Source: Actinomycetospora lutea (GTDB lineage: Bacteria > Actinomycetota > Actinomycetes > Mycobacteriales > Pseudonocardiaceae). From it: 64,000 nucleotides of DNA. The position numbers were made by a program, and so were the translations under genes. The stretch is from positions 1-64,000 of the forward strand of contig NZ_JAQZAL010000007.1 in NCBI RefSeq assembly GCF_028737205.1, written 5' to 3'. The notes beneath the pieces were generated by a model. It was not told the origin of the DNA. It saw only the letters and a program-made list of their open reading frames with translations, and ran no database searches. Below, one piece after another: positions 40,357 to 47,812 of this stretch. Position 1 is the stretch's first letter, and the number at the start of each line of letters is the position of its first letter.

Positions 40357-41667
40357 GTGGCCGGCACGCCGCAGCGGGTCGAAGACAGGAGCGACCGGCG
40401 TAAGCCGGTCGCGACGGACCCGGCCGCCGCCCCGGCGCCAGCCGAGGGCCGGCCGCTTGGGCTTGTTCTATGTGCCATATCGGGCCGCGGGCCCCGCGAC
40501 CACGCCGACACCGGGCCTGACGATCTCGACGAGACGTCGGTCCCGGACTCGGTGGCGGGGCTGTGGACCCCGGCGTTCCCCTCCCCCGAGCTCGTCGACG
40601 CGGCGGCCGCGATGCTGCCTGCGGTCCGCGAGGAGCCCGGGACCCTTGCGGAAGGGCCGCGGTGGGAGCTGACCGTCGGACCGGGCGTGTTCGCGGTCGC
40701 TTGCCGGGACTGGGCGCGCCGGGAGCGCACGGCCGAGCGGGCGCGGGCCGCGCACGTGAAGGACATCGACGCTGCGGTGGCCACGCACATTGCCACCGGG
40801 GAGTGGCCCGAGCCGCCGACCCCGCGCACGGCGATCACCTCGTGGTCGCGCAAGAGCAGGGCGAGCATGGTGCGCCGGCTCTGCGAGCTGGACTACACCC
40901 CGCTCTACGCCTCGGGCCGGCTGCCGGCGATGGTGACGCTGACCTACCCCGGGGACTGGCTCACCGTCGTGCCCACCGGCGCGGACCTGAAGCGGCACCT
41001 CAAGGCGCTGCGGAAGCGCTACTTCCGCGCGTGGGGTGAGGAGTGGGCGTGCGTGTGGAAGCTGGAGTTCCAGCGCCGGGGCGCCCCGCATGTGCACATG
41101 CTCTGCACCCCGCCGCACGGCCGCGCGAGGACCACGGGCGAGACCTTCGCGGTGTGGCTGTCGGCGGCGTGGGCCGACGTCGTCGACCATCCGGACCCCG
41201 AGCAGCGCGGCCGCCACGAGCGCGCCGGCACTGCCTTGGACTACGCCGAGGGCTTGCGCGCGACCGACCCACGCCGGGTCGCGGCCTACTTCACCAAGCA
41301 CGGGCTGATGGCCTCGAAGGAGTACCAGCACCACGTCCCACCCGAGTGGTCCGAACCCGGCACCGGGCCCGGTCGCTTCTGGGGCGTCTGGACCCTCCAA
41401 CGCGCCGTCCACACCGTCCACGTCTCCCCCGAAGACGGCATCCGCGCCGGTCGCATCGCCCGCCGCTGGGCCAAGGCGCAGCGCCGGGCGCAGCAGAGAT
41501 GGAGGCCCCGCGTCGCCCAGGCCACCGGGCGCGTCCGCCACCGGCGATCTCGGTCGCGCGTCCGCCTCATGACCAACGGCAACCGCGGATGGGTTGCCGT
41601 CAGCCACGGCCCCGCGTTTGTCAAGGCAATGTTCCACGCCGACAGCGCCGAGCGAAAGGGTCCGTAA
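40357..41667 (+). CDS. AICE replication initiator (rolling-circle, RepSA-like)
   Basis: Starts rolling-circle replication of the excised element by nicking the origin. The core (from about 40,860) has motif 1 PAMVTLTYPG, an HxH-type metal motif RGAPHVHMLC and a candidate catalytic Tyr in VAAYFTKHGLM, in the order seen in HUH/RepSA-type initiators. The C-terminus is basic. The start is unresolved: GTG 40357 keeps a poorly conserved N-terminus, GTG 40552 (VAGLWTPAFP) is the shortest that retains all motifs. An AT-richer pocket near 40465-40485 could be the promoter for the shorter form. Confidence 0.75.
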   Translation: MAGTPQRVEDRSDRRKPVATDPAAAPAPAEGRPLGLVLCAISGRGPRDHADTGPDDLDETSVPDSVAGLWTPAFPSPELVDAAAAMLPAVREEPGTLAEGPRWELTVGPGVFAVACRDWARRERTAERARAAHVKDIDAAVATHIATGEWPEPPTPRTAITSWSRKSRASMVRRLCELDYTPLYASGRLPAMVTLTYPGDWLTVVPTGADLKRHLKALRKRYFRAWGEEWACVWKLEFQRRGAPHVHMLCTPPHGRARTTGETFAVWLSAAWADVVDHPDPEQRGRHERAGTALDYAEGLRATDPRRVAAYFTKHGLMASKEYQHHVPPEWSEPGTGPGRFWGVWTLQRAVHTVHVSPEDGIRAGRIARRWAKAQRRAQQRWRPRVAQATGRVRHRRSRSRVRLMTNGNRGWVAVSHGPAFVKAMFHADSAERKGP

Positions 41668-41708
41668 CAGCACGTACACGTGCAACGATGCGTCGAGGGC
41701 GGTGCTGT
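41667..41708. promoter_or_regulatory. Nested inverted repeats between rep and the three-gene cargo operon
   Basis: ACAGCAC (41667-41673) and GTGCTGT (41702-41708) form an outer pair. A perfect GCACGT-AC-ACGTGC palindrome (41670-41683) lies within the first arm. The structure starts at the rep stop codon and ends 18 bp before the cargo operon's TTG start. It could be a rep terminator or an operator for the operon. Confidence 0.45.
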
Positions 41709-41726
41709 AGATCCACGGGGGGCTAG

Positions 41727-43106
41727 TTGTCGATCGACGGGTACCTGACTACGCCCGCCCTCGAAGACGCTGGCGCACGTACGGCGGACTTGTTCGACTG
41801 GCAGGCGGCCGCGGCCGCGGTGGACGCACTGGCGCAACTCGCGGGCCAGCAGACGGACCCTGCGCCAACGCTCATGATGTCGGCCAGGTCGATCATATGT
41901 GAGCATCACGAGGACTATGCCTGCGTTGCGGACGACAACGTCGAGCTTGTTTCCGTGAAGCATCGCGAAAACTCGCAGGGCGCCTGGACATGGACGGCGC
42001 TTATCGTCGATGGCGGTCTGGCGCATCTTTTCGCGAGATGGCGTGCATTCGGAGAGAAATTCTCGTGCAGGATCGTGACCAACGCAGGCCTCAAGTCTGG
42101 CGATGCAGCGTCCCTGCATAAAGCTTGCGAATGCCTACGGCACGGAATGGATGACGACGAAAGTGAAGCTGAGACAGGCCTGTGCGTCCAAAGAGTCTGT
42201 ATCTTGTTTCTCAGGAACGCTGAACTCGCCAACTTGCCGGACGAGTGGCGGATCATCCCTACGTCAAAGATTCGAAATGACACGACCCCACACCCCCAGC
42301 TGCACGCGTCGGTCGAGGCCTTCCTGGCACTCCTAGTAGTCGACTGCTCGCGACCTCACCGCGACGATATCGCGCACGTTGCTCCGAGCAAGTACGTTGA
42401 ACCAGTTCTTGCGCTCTTGTCGCTCGACAACCTCTCGCCTCGAGCGGGATGGACAGTGGTGTTGGACCTGTTCAGGGCTCGGATGAAATCTAGGGGGCCC
42501 ACGCGCCTCGGTGACCTTGACCGAGTTCTCTCGATCGCGATGCACGAATCACCTGGTCGTGCCCAGGCGAGGGAGCTTCGAAGACGCCGGGTGAGTATTG
42601 CGGACGTCGAAGAGGCCCTGAGGCACGCGGCAAGCAATCCAGGCGCTTACGAAGCCCCCAATGAACGGACCGCACTAACGACGCTTGCGATAAAGCTTAT
42701 AAAGGGTGGGTGCTCGGTCACGACCGTGCGAGTGGCCGAGGACCTTGCGGGGAATTGGAGGGCACTGAGACGCGTACGCACCGCCGATGTACCCGGTGCG
42801 AGCGCGAAATTCTCAATAGCAGAACATAGGCTTCGCACTATCGCGAGCGTAGCGGCCGACGACGCCATGGGCGAAGCTCAAGATGGCAACGGCTACGGGC
42901 GCGCCATGTGGCGATTGCTCACACAGCGAATTAGAGCGACCGACTTTGCATTGCTAGAAATTGATCCAGAAGACGATGGCGCCGTGCTCGGTGGAGTCTG
43001 TGATCTCGCCAGTAGGTGCGTTGTCTGGTTCGGTCCCGAGTTCAACATCCCTCAGGCGCGGGCTGAACTTGCAGAGATGAACCGAGCAGGGAGTGAGCCC
43101 GCGTGA
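41727..43106 (+). CDS. ABC-3C effector: DUF4297/Cap4-like dsDNA nuclease protein
   Basis: A 459-residue protein. The N-terminal ~110 residues carry a PD-(D/E)xK nuclease pattern: a DLFDWQAAAAAVDAL helix, then E59-HHED (CEHHEDY) and, after a short hairpin, E73-x4-K78 in VELVSVKHREN. This matches the dsDNA nuclease domain (DUF4297, shared with Cap4) seen in ABC-three-component effectors. The remaining ~340 residues are helical, without recognised motifs, and probably contact the partner proteins. The TTG start follows GGGGGG. The last 4 nt overlap the next gene (GTGA). Base composition is clearly lower in GC than the element backbone. Cutting of invader or self DNA is inferred from the fold. 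Confidence 0.75.
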   Translation: MSIDGYLTTPALEDAGARTADLFDWQAAAAAVDALAQLAGQQTDPAPTLMMSARSIICEHHEDYACVADDNVELVSVKHRENSQGAWTWTALIVDGGLAHLFARWRAFGEKFSCRIVTNAGLKSGDAASLHKACECLRHGMDDDESEAETGLCVQRVCILFLRNAELANLPDEWRIIPTSKIRNDTTPHPQLHASVEAFLALLVVDCSRPHRDDIAHVAPSKYVEPVLALLSLDNLSPRAGWTVVLDLFRARMKSRGPTRLGDLDRVLSIAMHESPGRAQARELRRRRVSIADVEEALRHAASNPGAYEAPNERTALTTLAIKLIKGGCSVTTVRVAEDLAGNWRALRRVRTADVPGASAKFSIAEHRLRTIASVAADDAMGEAQDGNGYGRAMWRLLTQRIRATDFALLEIDPEDDGAVLGGVCDLASRCVVWFGPEFNIPQARAELAEMNRAGSEPA

Positions 43107-43663
43107 GCAGCCCTGCAGACTTCGACGAGGAATCCGCAGCCGCACGTATAGCGCAGAATGATATGCGTTACCATCAGGCGCGAATATTGCTCTTGCTCGA
43201 CTCCGTCTGCAAGGCCGAAGGAACTGGGAAGAAACTCGATGGGCTGACGAAGTTGGCAAAGCTTGACTTTCTCGTGAGGTATCCTGCAATGGCTCAGCGA
43301 GTTATTCCCGCCAGCTCAAGCGACGAACGCTTAGAGCCGAGCGACGACGAACGGCGTGAAACAGAGTCTCCCATGATTCGATACAAGTATGGCCCGTGGG
43401 ATGACAGGTATTACCCAATCATTGGGGCTCTCGTCGGGTGTGGTTTGGCCGCCTACAGCAAGGGGCGGGCCGGAAGCGTAGCGCTTCGAATGACAGCCCA
43501 AGGACGTCGATTTGCTAGCGAACTGCGAGAAAGCCAAGCGTGGTCTGACATTGCCCTGCGATGCGATGCTGTCGCAGAGCACGTCGGAAGCTGGAACGGG
43601 AACCGCCTCAAGGAAGCTGTTTATCAAAATCTTCCGGAAGTTGTCGCGCTTCGACAGCGATAG
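43103..43663 (+). CDS. ABC-3C middle component (MC2-like small protein)
   Basis: A 186-residue protein translated from the GTG that overlaps the nuclease stop. It contains the stretch RILLLLDSVCKAEG and LDGLTKLAKLDFLVRYPAMA, which fits the winged-helix-like middle component 2 of ABC-3C systems, and then RYKYGPWDDRYYPIIGALVG followed by MTAQGRRFASEL. This looks like a wHTH adaptor joining nuclease and ATPase rather than an enzyme. The assignment rests on sequence pattern and on its place between nuclease and ATPase genes. Confidence 0.7.
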   Translation: MSSPADFDEESAAARIAQNDMRYHQARILLLLDSVCKAEGTGKKLDGLTKLAKLDFLVRYPAMAQRVIPASSSDERLEPSDDERRETESPMIRYKYGPWDDRYYPIIGALVGCGLAAYSKGRAGSVALRMTAQGRRFASELRESQAWSDIALRCDAVAEHVGSWNGNRLKEAVYQNLPEVVALRQR

Positions 43664-43671
43664 GTGATCCG

Positions 43672-45636
43672 GTGAGCGCTCGATTTAGGATCGATCGAAT
43701 ACGAGTGGACACCGACGGGGGCCCAGTCGAGTACTCCTTTGACGGCCCGCTCACGGTACTATCTGGACCTGTAGGTACGGGCAAGAGCACTCTGCTTGAG
43801 CTAGTGAAGTACGCATTGGGCGGAAACGCCCGTACGACCCCGGTGGTCGACGCACACGTTATGTCTGTGTCACTTGACGTCACCCTTGGGCGCTCGAGCT
43901 TGACCCTCCAGCGCCCTGTGGCTTCGTCCAGCTTCAACGATCGGCATGGCTTCGTCACCGTTACTGACCGGACTTCCCGTGGACGCGTAGGCGAGTACTC
44001 CGCAGAGCCGGCACAAGAAAACTCGATCAGCGCATTTCTCCTGGAGGCTCTACAACTGCCGACAGATGCCCGAGCCTCCGCTCAGTCGAGAAGCACCAAG
44101 ACGCCTCCTCGCATCACTTTCAACGACATCTACCCCTACCTATACGTTGATCAGCCCGAGATCGATCGCAGCATCGTTCATCACAGCGATTCGTACAGAG
44201 CACCCAAGCGACGCACGGCCTTTGAGCTACTCTTCGGGATCAGCGATGTCAACTTGCTCAAGCTCCGTGCCGATGCACAGGTCGCGGCTCAAGAGTTCGA
44301 CAAAGCAAGAGCAGATGAAGTACGTATCCGCAAATTCCTGGGCGACGTCCAAACGGCAAGCCGCGAGCAAGCCGTATTAGAGCAGGAGCGTGTGACGCTG
44401 GAGTTGCAGCGGAGCCGTGCAACTTTGCAGAGATTGCGAGAGGAAGCAGACCCGGACGACTCTAGAGTTGATGTTGCGCGAGACCTCTTGTCCGAATCTC
44501 GGGAACGCTTGGAAATCGAGCGCAGACGCCTCCAGGAGATCGACCGCGATCTAGAAGAGCGGCGAGGCGTTCTTGCGAGCGTACGCCAAGAGGAACGCCG
44601 GCTCAACAGAATGTGGGACGCTAGCCGAAGACTGGCAGCGATCGAGTTTGTAGTCTGTCCGCGATGCAACCAGTCGCTCAAAGGACGAGCTCATATCCCT
44701 CATGATTCATGCCCGTTATGCCTGCAAACCGACACCGTACAGCCGATGGACGACGACGCGTCGGAGGCCGACACGTACGAACTCCGTCAGCTCGAGAATC
44801 AGGCCGAGGAAATTCAGGCACTCCTTGCGGCCTCGACTTCCGAACGGATGGACGTAGAGGCGCACATCGGGAAGCTGACCGATAATATCGCCACCTTGGC
44901 AGATGAAGTTGATGCGCGCACACGAGACCTCGTGAGTCCGCGCCTGCAGGCCTTCGCTGACGCATCCGCGAGGGCAGCAGAAGCCGAGACGAGAATTGAA
45001 GCCCTAGAGGAGAGTCTTCGACTTTGGGACGCTGTCGAAGATCTCTCCCGCGCGACGAAGACTGCAAAGCAATCAATGGATGATCTGAATTCCCGAATCG
45101 CAGAGCAGAGTCGCGCACTCGAGGCGTCTCGCCAGGAGTTCTTTGCAGATATCAGCGAAACGTATCAGCGCACGGTTTCTGCCTTAGGGATCCCTAGCGT
45201 AACGAGAGCCCATATATCGTCCCGAAACTACTTGCCCGTCGTCGACGACATTCCCTTCGACGAAGTCAGTACGGGCGGCATCCGGACGGCCCTCATCGTC
45301 GCCTACTGGGTGACATTGCTCGCGACGGCCGCAAGAGATACGAGCTTAGATCACCCGCGGCTGCTTATAATTGATAGTCCGCGCAAGTCGATCGGAGCGG
45401 ACGAAGACCTCGCCGAGAATCTGTACCGTCAGCTAGACATTCTCGCCCAGACTTACAAGTCCACTGTACAGATCATTGTCGCCGACAATAAGCTCCCCAG
45501 TCGACACGCGAAACGCTGGCAAGAGATTTTCTTCGACTACGAGACCAATCCCGTTCTATACGCAGTGCCACACCCCGGACCGTCAAAGGTCAGAACCCTG
45601 GAGGGCGAGCAGGCTGATGAAGTGGAAGACACCTAG
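43672..45636 (+). CDS. ABC-3C ATPase: SMC/Rad50-like ABC ATPase with central CxxC pair
   Basis: A 654-residue ATPase split by coiled coils. Walker A SGPVGTGKST lies at residues 31-40. The C-terminal lobe has a signature-like STGGIRTALIVAYW near 533 and Walker B RLLIIDSPRKSIG near 565. The middle consists of two long coiled coils separated by Cys329-PR-Cys332 and Cys347-PL-Cys350, a zinc-binding apex similar to but different from the Rad50 hook, which has a single CxxC per chain. GTG 43672 starts 8 nt after the middle-component stop. It would be the ATP-driven sensor or loader of the system, by analogy with SMC-like conflict proteins; not shown by sequence alone. Confidence 0.8.
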   Translation: MSARFRIDRIRVDTDGGPVEYSFDGPLTVLSGPVGTGKSTLLELVKYALGGNARTTPVVDAHVMSVSLDVTLGRSSLTLQRPVASSSFNDRHGFVTVTDRTSRGRVGEYSAEPAQENSISAFLLEALQLPTDARASAQSRSTKTPPRITFNDIYPYLYVDQPEIDRSIVHHSDSYRAPKRRTAFELLFGISDVNLLKLRADAQVAAQEFDKARADEVRIRKFLGDVQTASREQAVLEQERVTLELQRSRATLQRLREEADPDDSRVDVARDLLSESRERLEIERRRLQEIDRDLEERRGVLASVRQEERRLNRMWDASRRLAAIEFVVCPRCNQSLKGRAHIPHDSCPLCLQTDTVQPMDDDASEADTYELRQLENQAEEIQALLAASTSERMDVEAHIGKLTDNIATLADEVDARTRDLVSPRLQAFADASARAAEAETRIEALEESLRLWDAVEDLSRATKTAKQSMDDLNSRIAEQSRALEASRQEFFADISETYQRTVSALGIPSVTRAHISSRNYLPVVDDIPFDEVSTGGIRTALIVAYWVTLLATAARDTSLDHPRLLIIDSPRKSIGADEDLAENLYRQLDILAQTYKSTVQIIVADNKLPSRHAKRWQEIFFDYETNPVLYAVPHPGPSKVRTLEGEQADEVEDT

Positions 45637-45662
45637 CGAACAACGGGAAAACGAGTACGGGC

Positions 45663-46085
45663 TCAGAGTAGAGAGAGCCCATCGTGTGAACGAACGGCCA
45701 CCTCTTGGCTGAACGCATCGTCCACTCTGACTGCATACGCTTCATCCATCAGCATTCGCAGTTCCGCTTTGGACACCCACCTCGCTTGACGACTCTCTAA
45801 AGTGGCCCGCTCGATTCCCACGAGAGGCCGACAACGGAACACGAGTGCAACAACACCTTTCCGCATGTTCTTGTAGACCCCTGAAAGGCGGAGGACCTCA
45901 ACACGGACACCGGTCTCCTCGAGGACCTCACGCTCCACGCCGGCCTCAGGGCGCTCGCCCAATTCCAGAACACCGCCGGGCGGCTCCCAGTGCCCGTTGT
46001 CGCGGCGCTGGATGACGAGGACGCGGTCCTGGTCGTCGACGACGATGCCGGCGACGCTGACCGAGTGCTTGGGCGTGTCCGCCAC
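45663..46085 (-). CDS. Nudix hydrolase, Pif-like AICE protein
   Basis: A 140-residue Nudix protein with an intact box (GGVLELGERPEAGVEREVLE, then ETGV; GX5EX7REUXEEXGU). In pSAM2 the Nudix protein Pif mediates transfer immunity, and Nudix genes are common in AICEs next to the GntR-type regulator. The GTG at 46085 has AGGAGG 5 nt upstream. It is divergent from the GntR gene and shares its repeat-rich promoter. Its end converges on the ABC-3C ATPase gene. A housecleaning nucleotide hydrolase is the alternative. Confidence 0.82.
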   Translation of the reverse strand: MADTPKHSVSVAGIVVDDQDRVLVIQRRDNGHWEPPGGVLELGERPEAGVEREVLEETGVRVEVLRLSGVYKNMRKGVVALVFRCRPLVGIERATLESRQARWVSKAELRMLMDEAYAVRVDDAFSQEVAVRSHDGLSLL

Positions 46086-46098
46086 TGTCGCCTCCTGA

Positions 46099-46151
46099 CG
46101 TTCGTCACCGTTCGGTAGCGTTCAGCACCGATCGTAGACGTCCAGTCGTCT
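46099..46151. promoter_or_regulatory. Phased CGTTC repeats and AGACG-N6-CGTCT palindrome between Nudix and GntR genes
   Basis: CGTTC recurs at 46099, 46109 and 46119, with CGATC at 46129: a 10 bp period, so the motifs fall on one face of the helix. Beside it lies AGACG-TCCAGT-CGTCT (46136-46151). The latter's half-site also appears before the transfer operon. Together they form a likely control region for the two divergent genes. Confidence 0.6.
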
Positions 46152-46160
46152 GGAGGAGTC

Positions 46161-46937
46161 GTGCAGCTCGGGGTCATCGACCGCGCCGACGACCGGCCGC
46201 CGTACCGGCAGATCGCCGACCACCTCCGAGCCGCCATCGATCGTGGGGACCTCGTGGCCGGCGACAAGCTGCCCAGCGAGGCCGAGCTCATCGAGCACTA
46301 CGGCGTCGCCCGCATGACCGTGCGCCAGGCGGTCCAGGAGCTGCGCAACGAGGGCCGCGTGGTCGCCGAGCACGGCCGCGGCACGTTCGTCCGCCAGCCA
46401 GTTCAGGTGCGCCGCCTCGCCTCGGAGCGCTTCGCCCGGCGCCACCGCGAGGCCGGGCTCGCGGCGTTCAGCGTCGAGGCCCAGAAGACCGGCTTCACGC
46501 CCAACGTCGACCAGCTGGAGGTGTCGACCGGCCCGGCCACGCCCGAGATTCGCGACCGGCTGCGGCTGGGCGACGACGAGGAGGTCGTGGTCCGTTCGCG
46601 GCGCTACCTCGCCGACGGGCAACCGGTCGAGACGGCGGTCTCCTACCTCCCGGCGTCGGTCGCCGCCGGCTCGCGCATCGTCGAGGCCGACACCGGCCCC
46701 GGCGGCATCTACGCGCGCCTGGAGGACATGGGCTTCGAGCTGGACCACTTCACCGAGGAAATCTCCGCCCGGATGCCGTCCGCCGAGGAACGGCGCCGAC
46801 TCCAGCTCACCGACGGCGTGCCCGTGGTCGTGCTCGTGCGCACCGCCTACGACACGACTGGTCGACCGCTGGAGGTCTGCGACACCCTCAAGGCCGCGCC
46901 CGCCTACGTACTGGAGTACGAGGTCCCAGCGCGCTGA
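46161..46937 (+). CDS. GntR/HutC (UTRA) regulator, KorSA-like
   Basis: A 258-residue repressor-type protein. The N-terminal winged helix (about 12-75) reads YRQIADHLRAAIDRGDLVAG, then LPSEAELIEHYGVARMTVRQ. The UTRA ligand domain covers about 95-250. In AICEs such a protein (KorSA in pSAM2) represses pra and thus the whole replication and transfer programme. Candidate operators lie in its own promoter and before the Pra-like gene (46978-47020). The GTG start follows GGAGGAG. Confidence 0.87.
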   Translation: MQLGVIDRADDRPPYRQIADHLRAAIDRGDLVAGDKLPSEAELIEHYGVARMTVRQAVQELRNEGRVVAEHGRGTFVRQPVQVRRLASERFARRHREAGLAAFSVEAQKTGFTPNVDQLEVSTGPATPEIRDRLRLGDDEEVVVRSRRYLADGQPVETAVSYLPASVAAGSRIVEADTGPGGIYARLEDMGFELDHFTEEISARMPSAEERRRLQLTDGVPVVVLVRTAYDTTGRPLEVCDTLKAAPAYVLEYEVPAR

Positions 46938-46977
46938 CCTGTGCGGACAACAGCCACATAACTTCTCGCGTAAGTCC

Positions 46978-47020
46978 CCTAGACGACTAAGTGACTGCTG
47001 CTAGTCTCAAGACGTCTAGA
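46978..47020. promoter_or_regulatory. Candidate GntR/HutC operators upstream of the transfer operon
   Basis: CCTAGACGAC near 46978-46987 and AAGACGTCTAGAGG near 47009-47022 contain GTCTAGA/TAGACG, the core of HutC-subfamily sites such as the DasR-type GTCTAGAC. The same AGACG half-site is in the GntR promoter. They flank a plausible promoter for the operon beginning at 47043. Confidence 0.55.
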
Positions 47021-47042
47021 GGAGTTCGTGCGAGGAGAACCA

Positions 47043-47456
47043 GTGATCCAGAACTACGTCATCGACCAGGCCGCCACCTTCGAGTGGCTGATGTTCCTGT
47101 CGTCCGGGCCCAAGACGGCGTTCGGCGACAACTACCGCCAGGAGACGACCAAGGACGGGCTGCCCAAGTGGCAGCTCCAGTTCGCGGCGTGCTTCCGGCA
47201 GTTCGGGCGCCCGACCAACGAGATCGTGACCGTCGGCATCGCCGCCGAGCGGGACCCGGGCGAGGACCTCGCCCCGGCCACCCCGGTGCAGCTCGTGGGC
47301 TTCGAGATCGGCGTCATGGATAAGAAGAACCGCGAGGGCCAGGCCATCGGCGCGCAGGTCTGGTACCGCGCCCAGGAGGTCCGGCCACTGTCCGCGACTG
47401 GCAACGGCGCCCGCAGCGCCAAGCAGGCGCCCCAGTCCGAAGAGGCGGCGTCATGA
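47043..47456 (+). CDS. Pra-like AICE activator / small plasmid-transfer protein
   Basis: A 137-residue protein. The motif TTKDGLPKWQLQFAACFRQF, then VTVGIAAERDPGEDLAPATP and VQLVGFEIGVMD, resembles AICE proteins annotated as replication, integration and excision activators (Pra). It is the first gene of the coupled transfer block. GTG 47043 has GAGGAG upstream; the ATG-like extension to 47028 is less likely. The end overlaps whiB (ATGA). Assignment depends on pattern and place. Confidence 0.6.
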   Translation: MIQNYVIDQAATFEWLMFLSSGPKTAFGDNYRQETTKDGLPKWQLQFAACFRQFGRPTNEIVTVGIAAERDPGEDLAPATPVQLVGFEIGVMDKKNREGQAIGAQVWYRAQEVRPLSATGNGARSAKQAPQSEEAAS

Positions 47457-47812
47457 CCTGGCAGACCGACGCGGCCTGCCGCGACACCAACCCCGAGCTG
47501 TTCTTCCCACCCTCCGAGGACGACACCAGCACCATCGTCGCCCGCCATCGGATCGCCGTCGCCCCGATCTGCGGGGTTTGTCCGGTCGCCACGGAGTGCC
47601 TGCGCTGGGCGCTGGACACCGGTCAGGACTACGGCCTGTGGGCCGCGACCACCCCCACCGACCGCCGCGCCATCCGCCGCGCCCGTCTGGCCGGAGTTCC
47701 CGACCCGGTCGCCGACGTCGAACCCATGTGCTCCGGCTGCGCGCTGCTGTTCCCCATGCCCGCCGTGGACGGCCAGCTCTGCGCCGCCTGCACCGAGAGG
47801 ACCCTCTTATGA
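47453..47812 (+). CDS. WhiB-family iron-sulfur regulator with C-terminal CxxC zinc-ribbon-like tail
   Basis: A 119-residue protein. The four Fe-S cysteines are Cys9, Cys40, Cys43 and Cys49 (AACRDTNPELFF; PICGVCPVATEC), followed by the WhiB turn YGLWAATTP and basic RRAIRRAR. An extra region of about 30 residues has two CxxC pairs (EPMCSGCALLF and QLCAACTER), absent from chromosomal WhiB proteins. It lies between Pra-like and translocase genes with 4 nt overlaps at both ends, so it belongs to the transfer operon. Confidence 0.88.
   Translation: MTWQTDAACRDTNPELFFPPSEDDTSTIVARHRIAVAPICGVCPVATECLRWALDTGQDYGLWAATTPTDRRAIRRARLAGVPDPVADVEPMCSGCALLFPMPAVDGQLCAACTERTLL

Noticed and set aside
45663..46085. 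Nudix gene as an ABC-3C component
   Set aside because: It is on the opposite strand, has backbone-like GC and shares a promoter with the AICE regulator; it fits the Pif role better.
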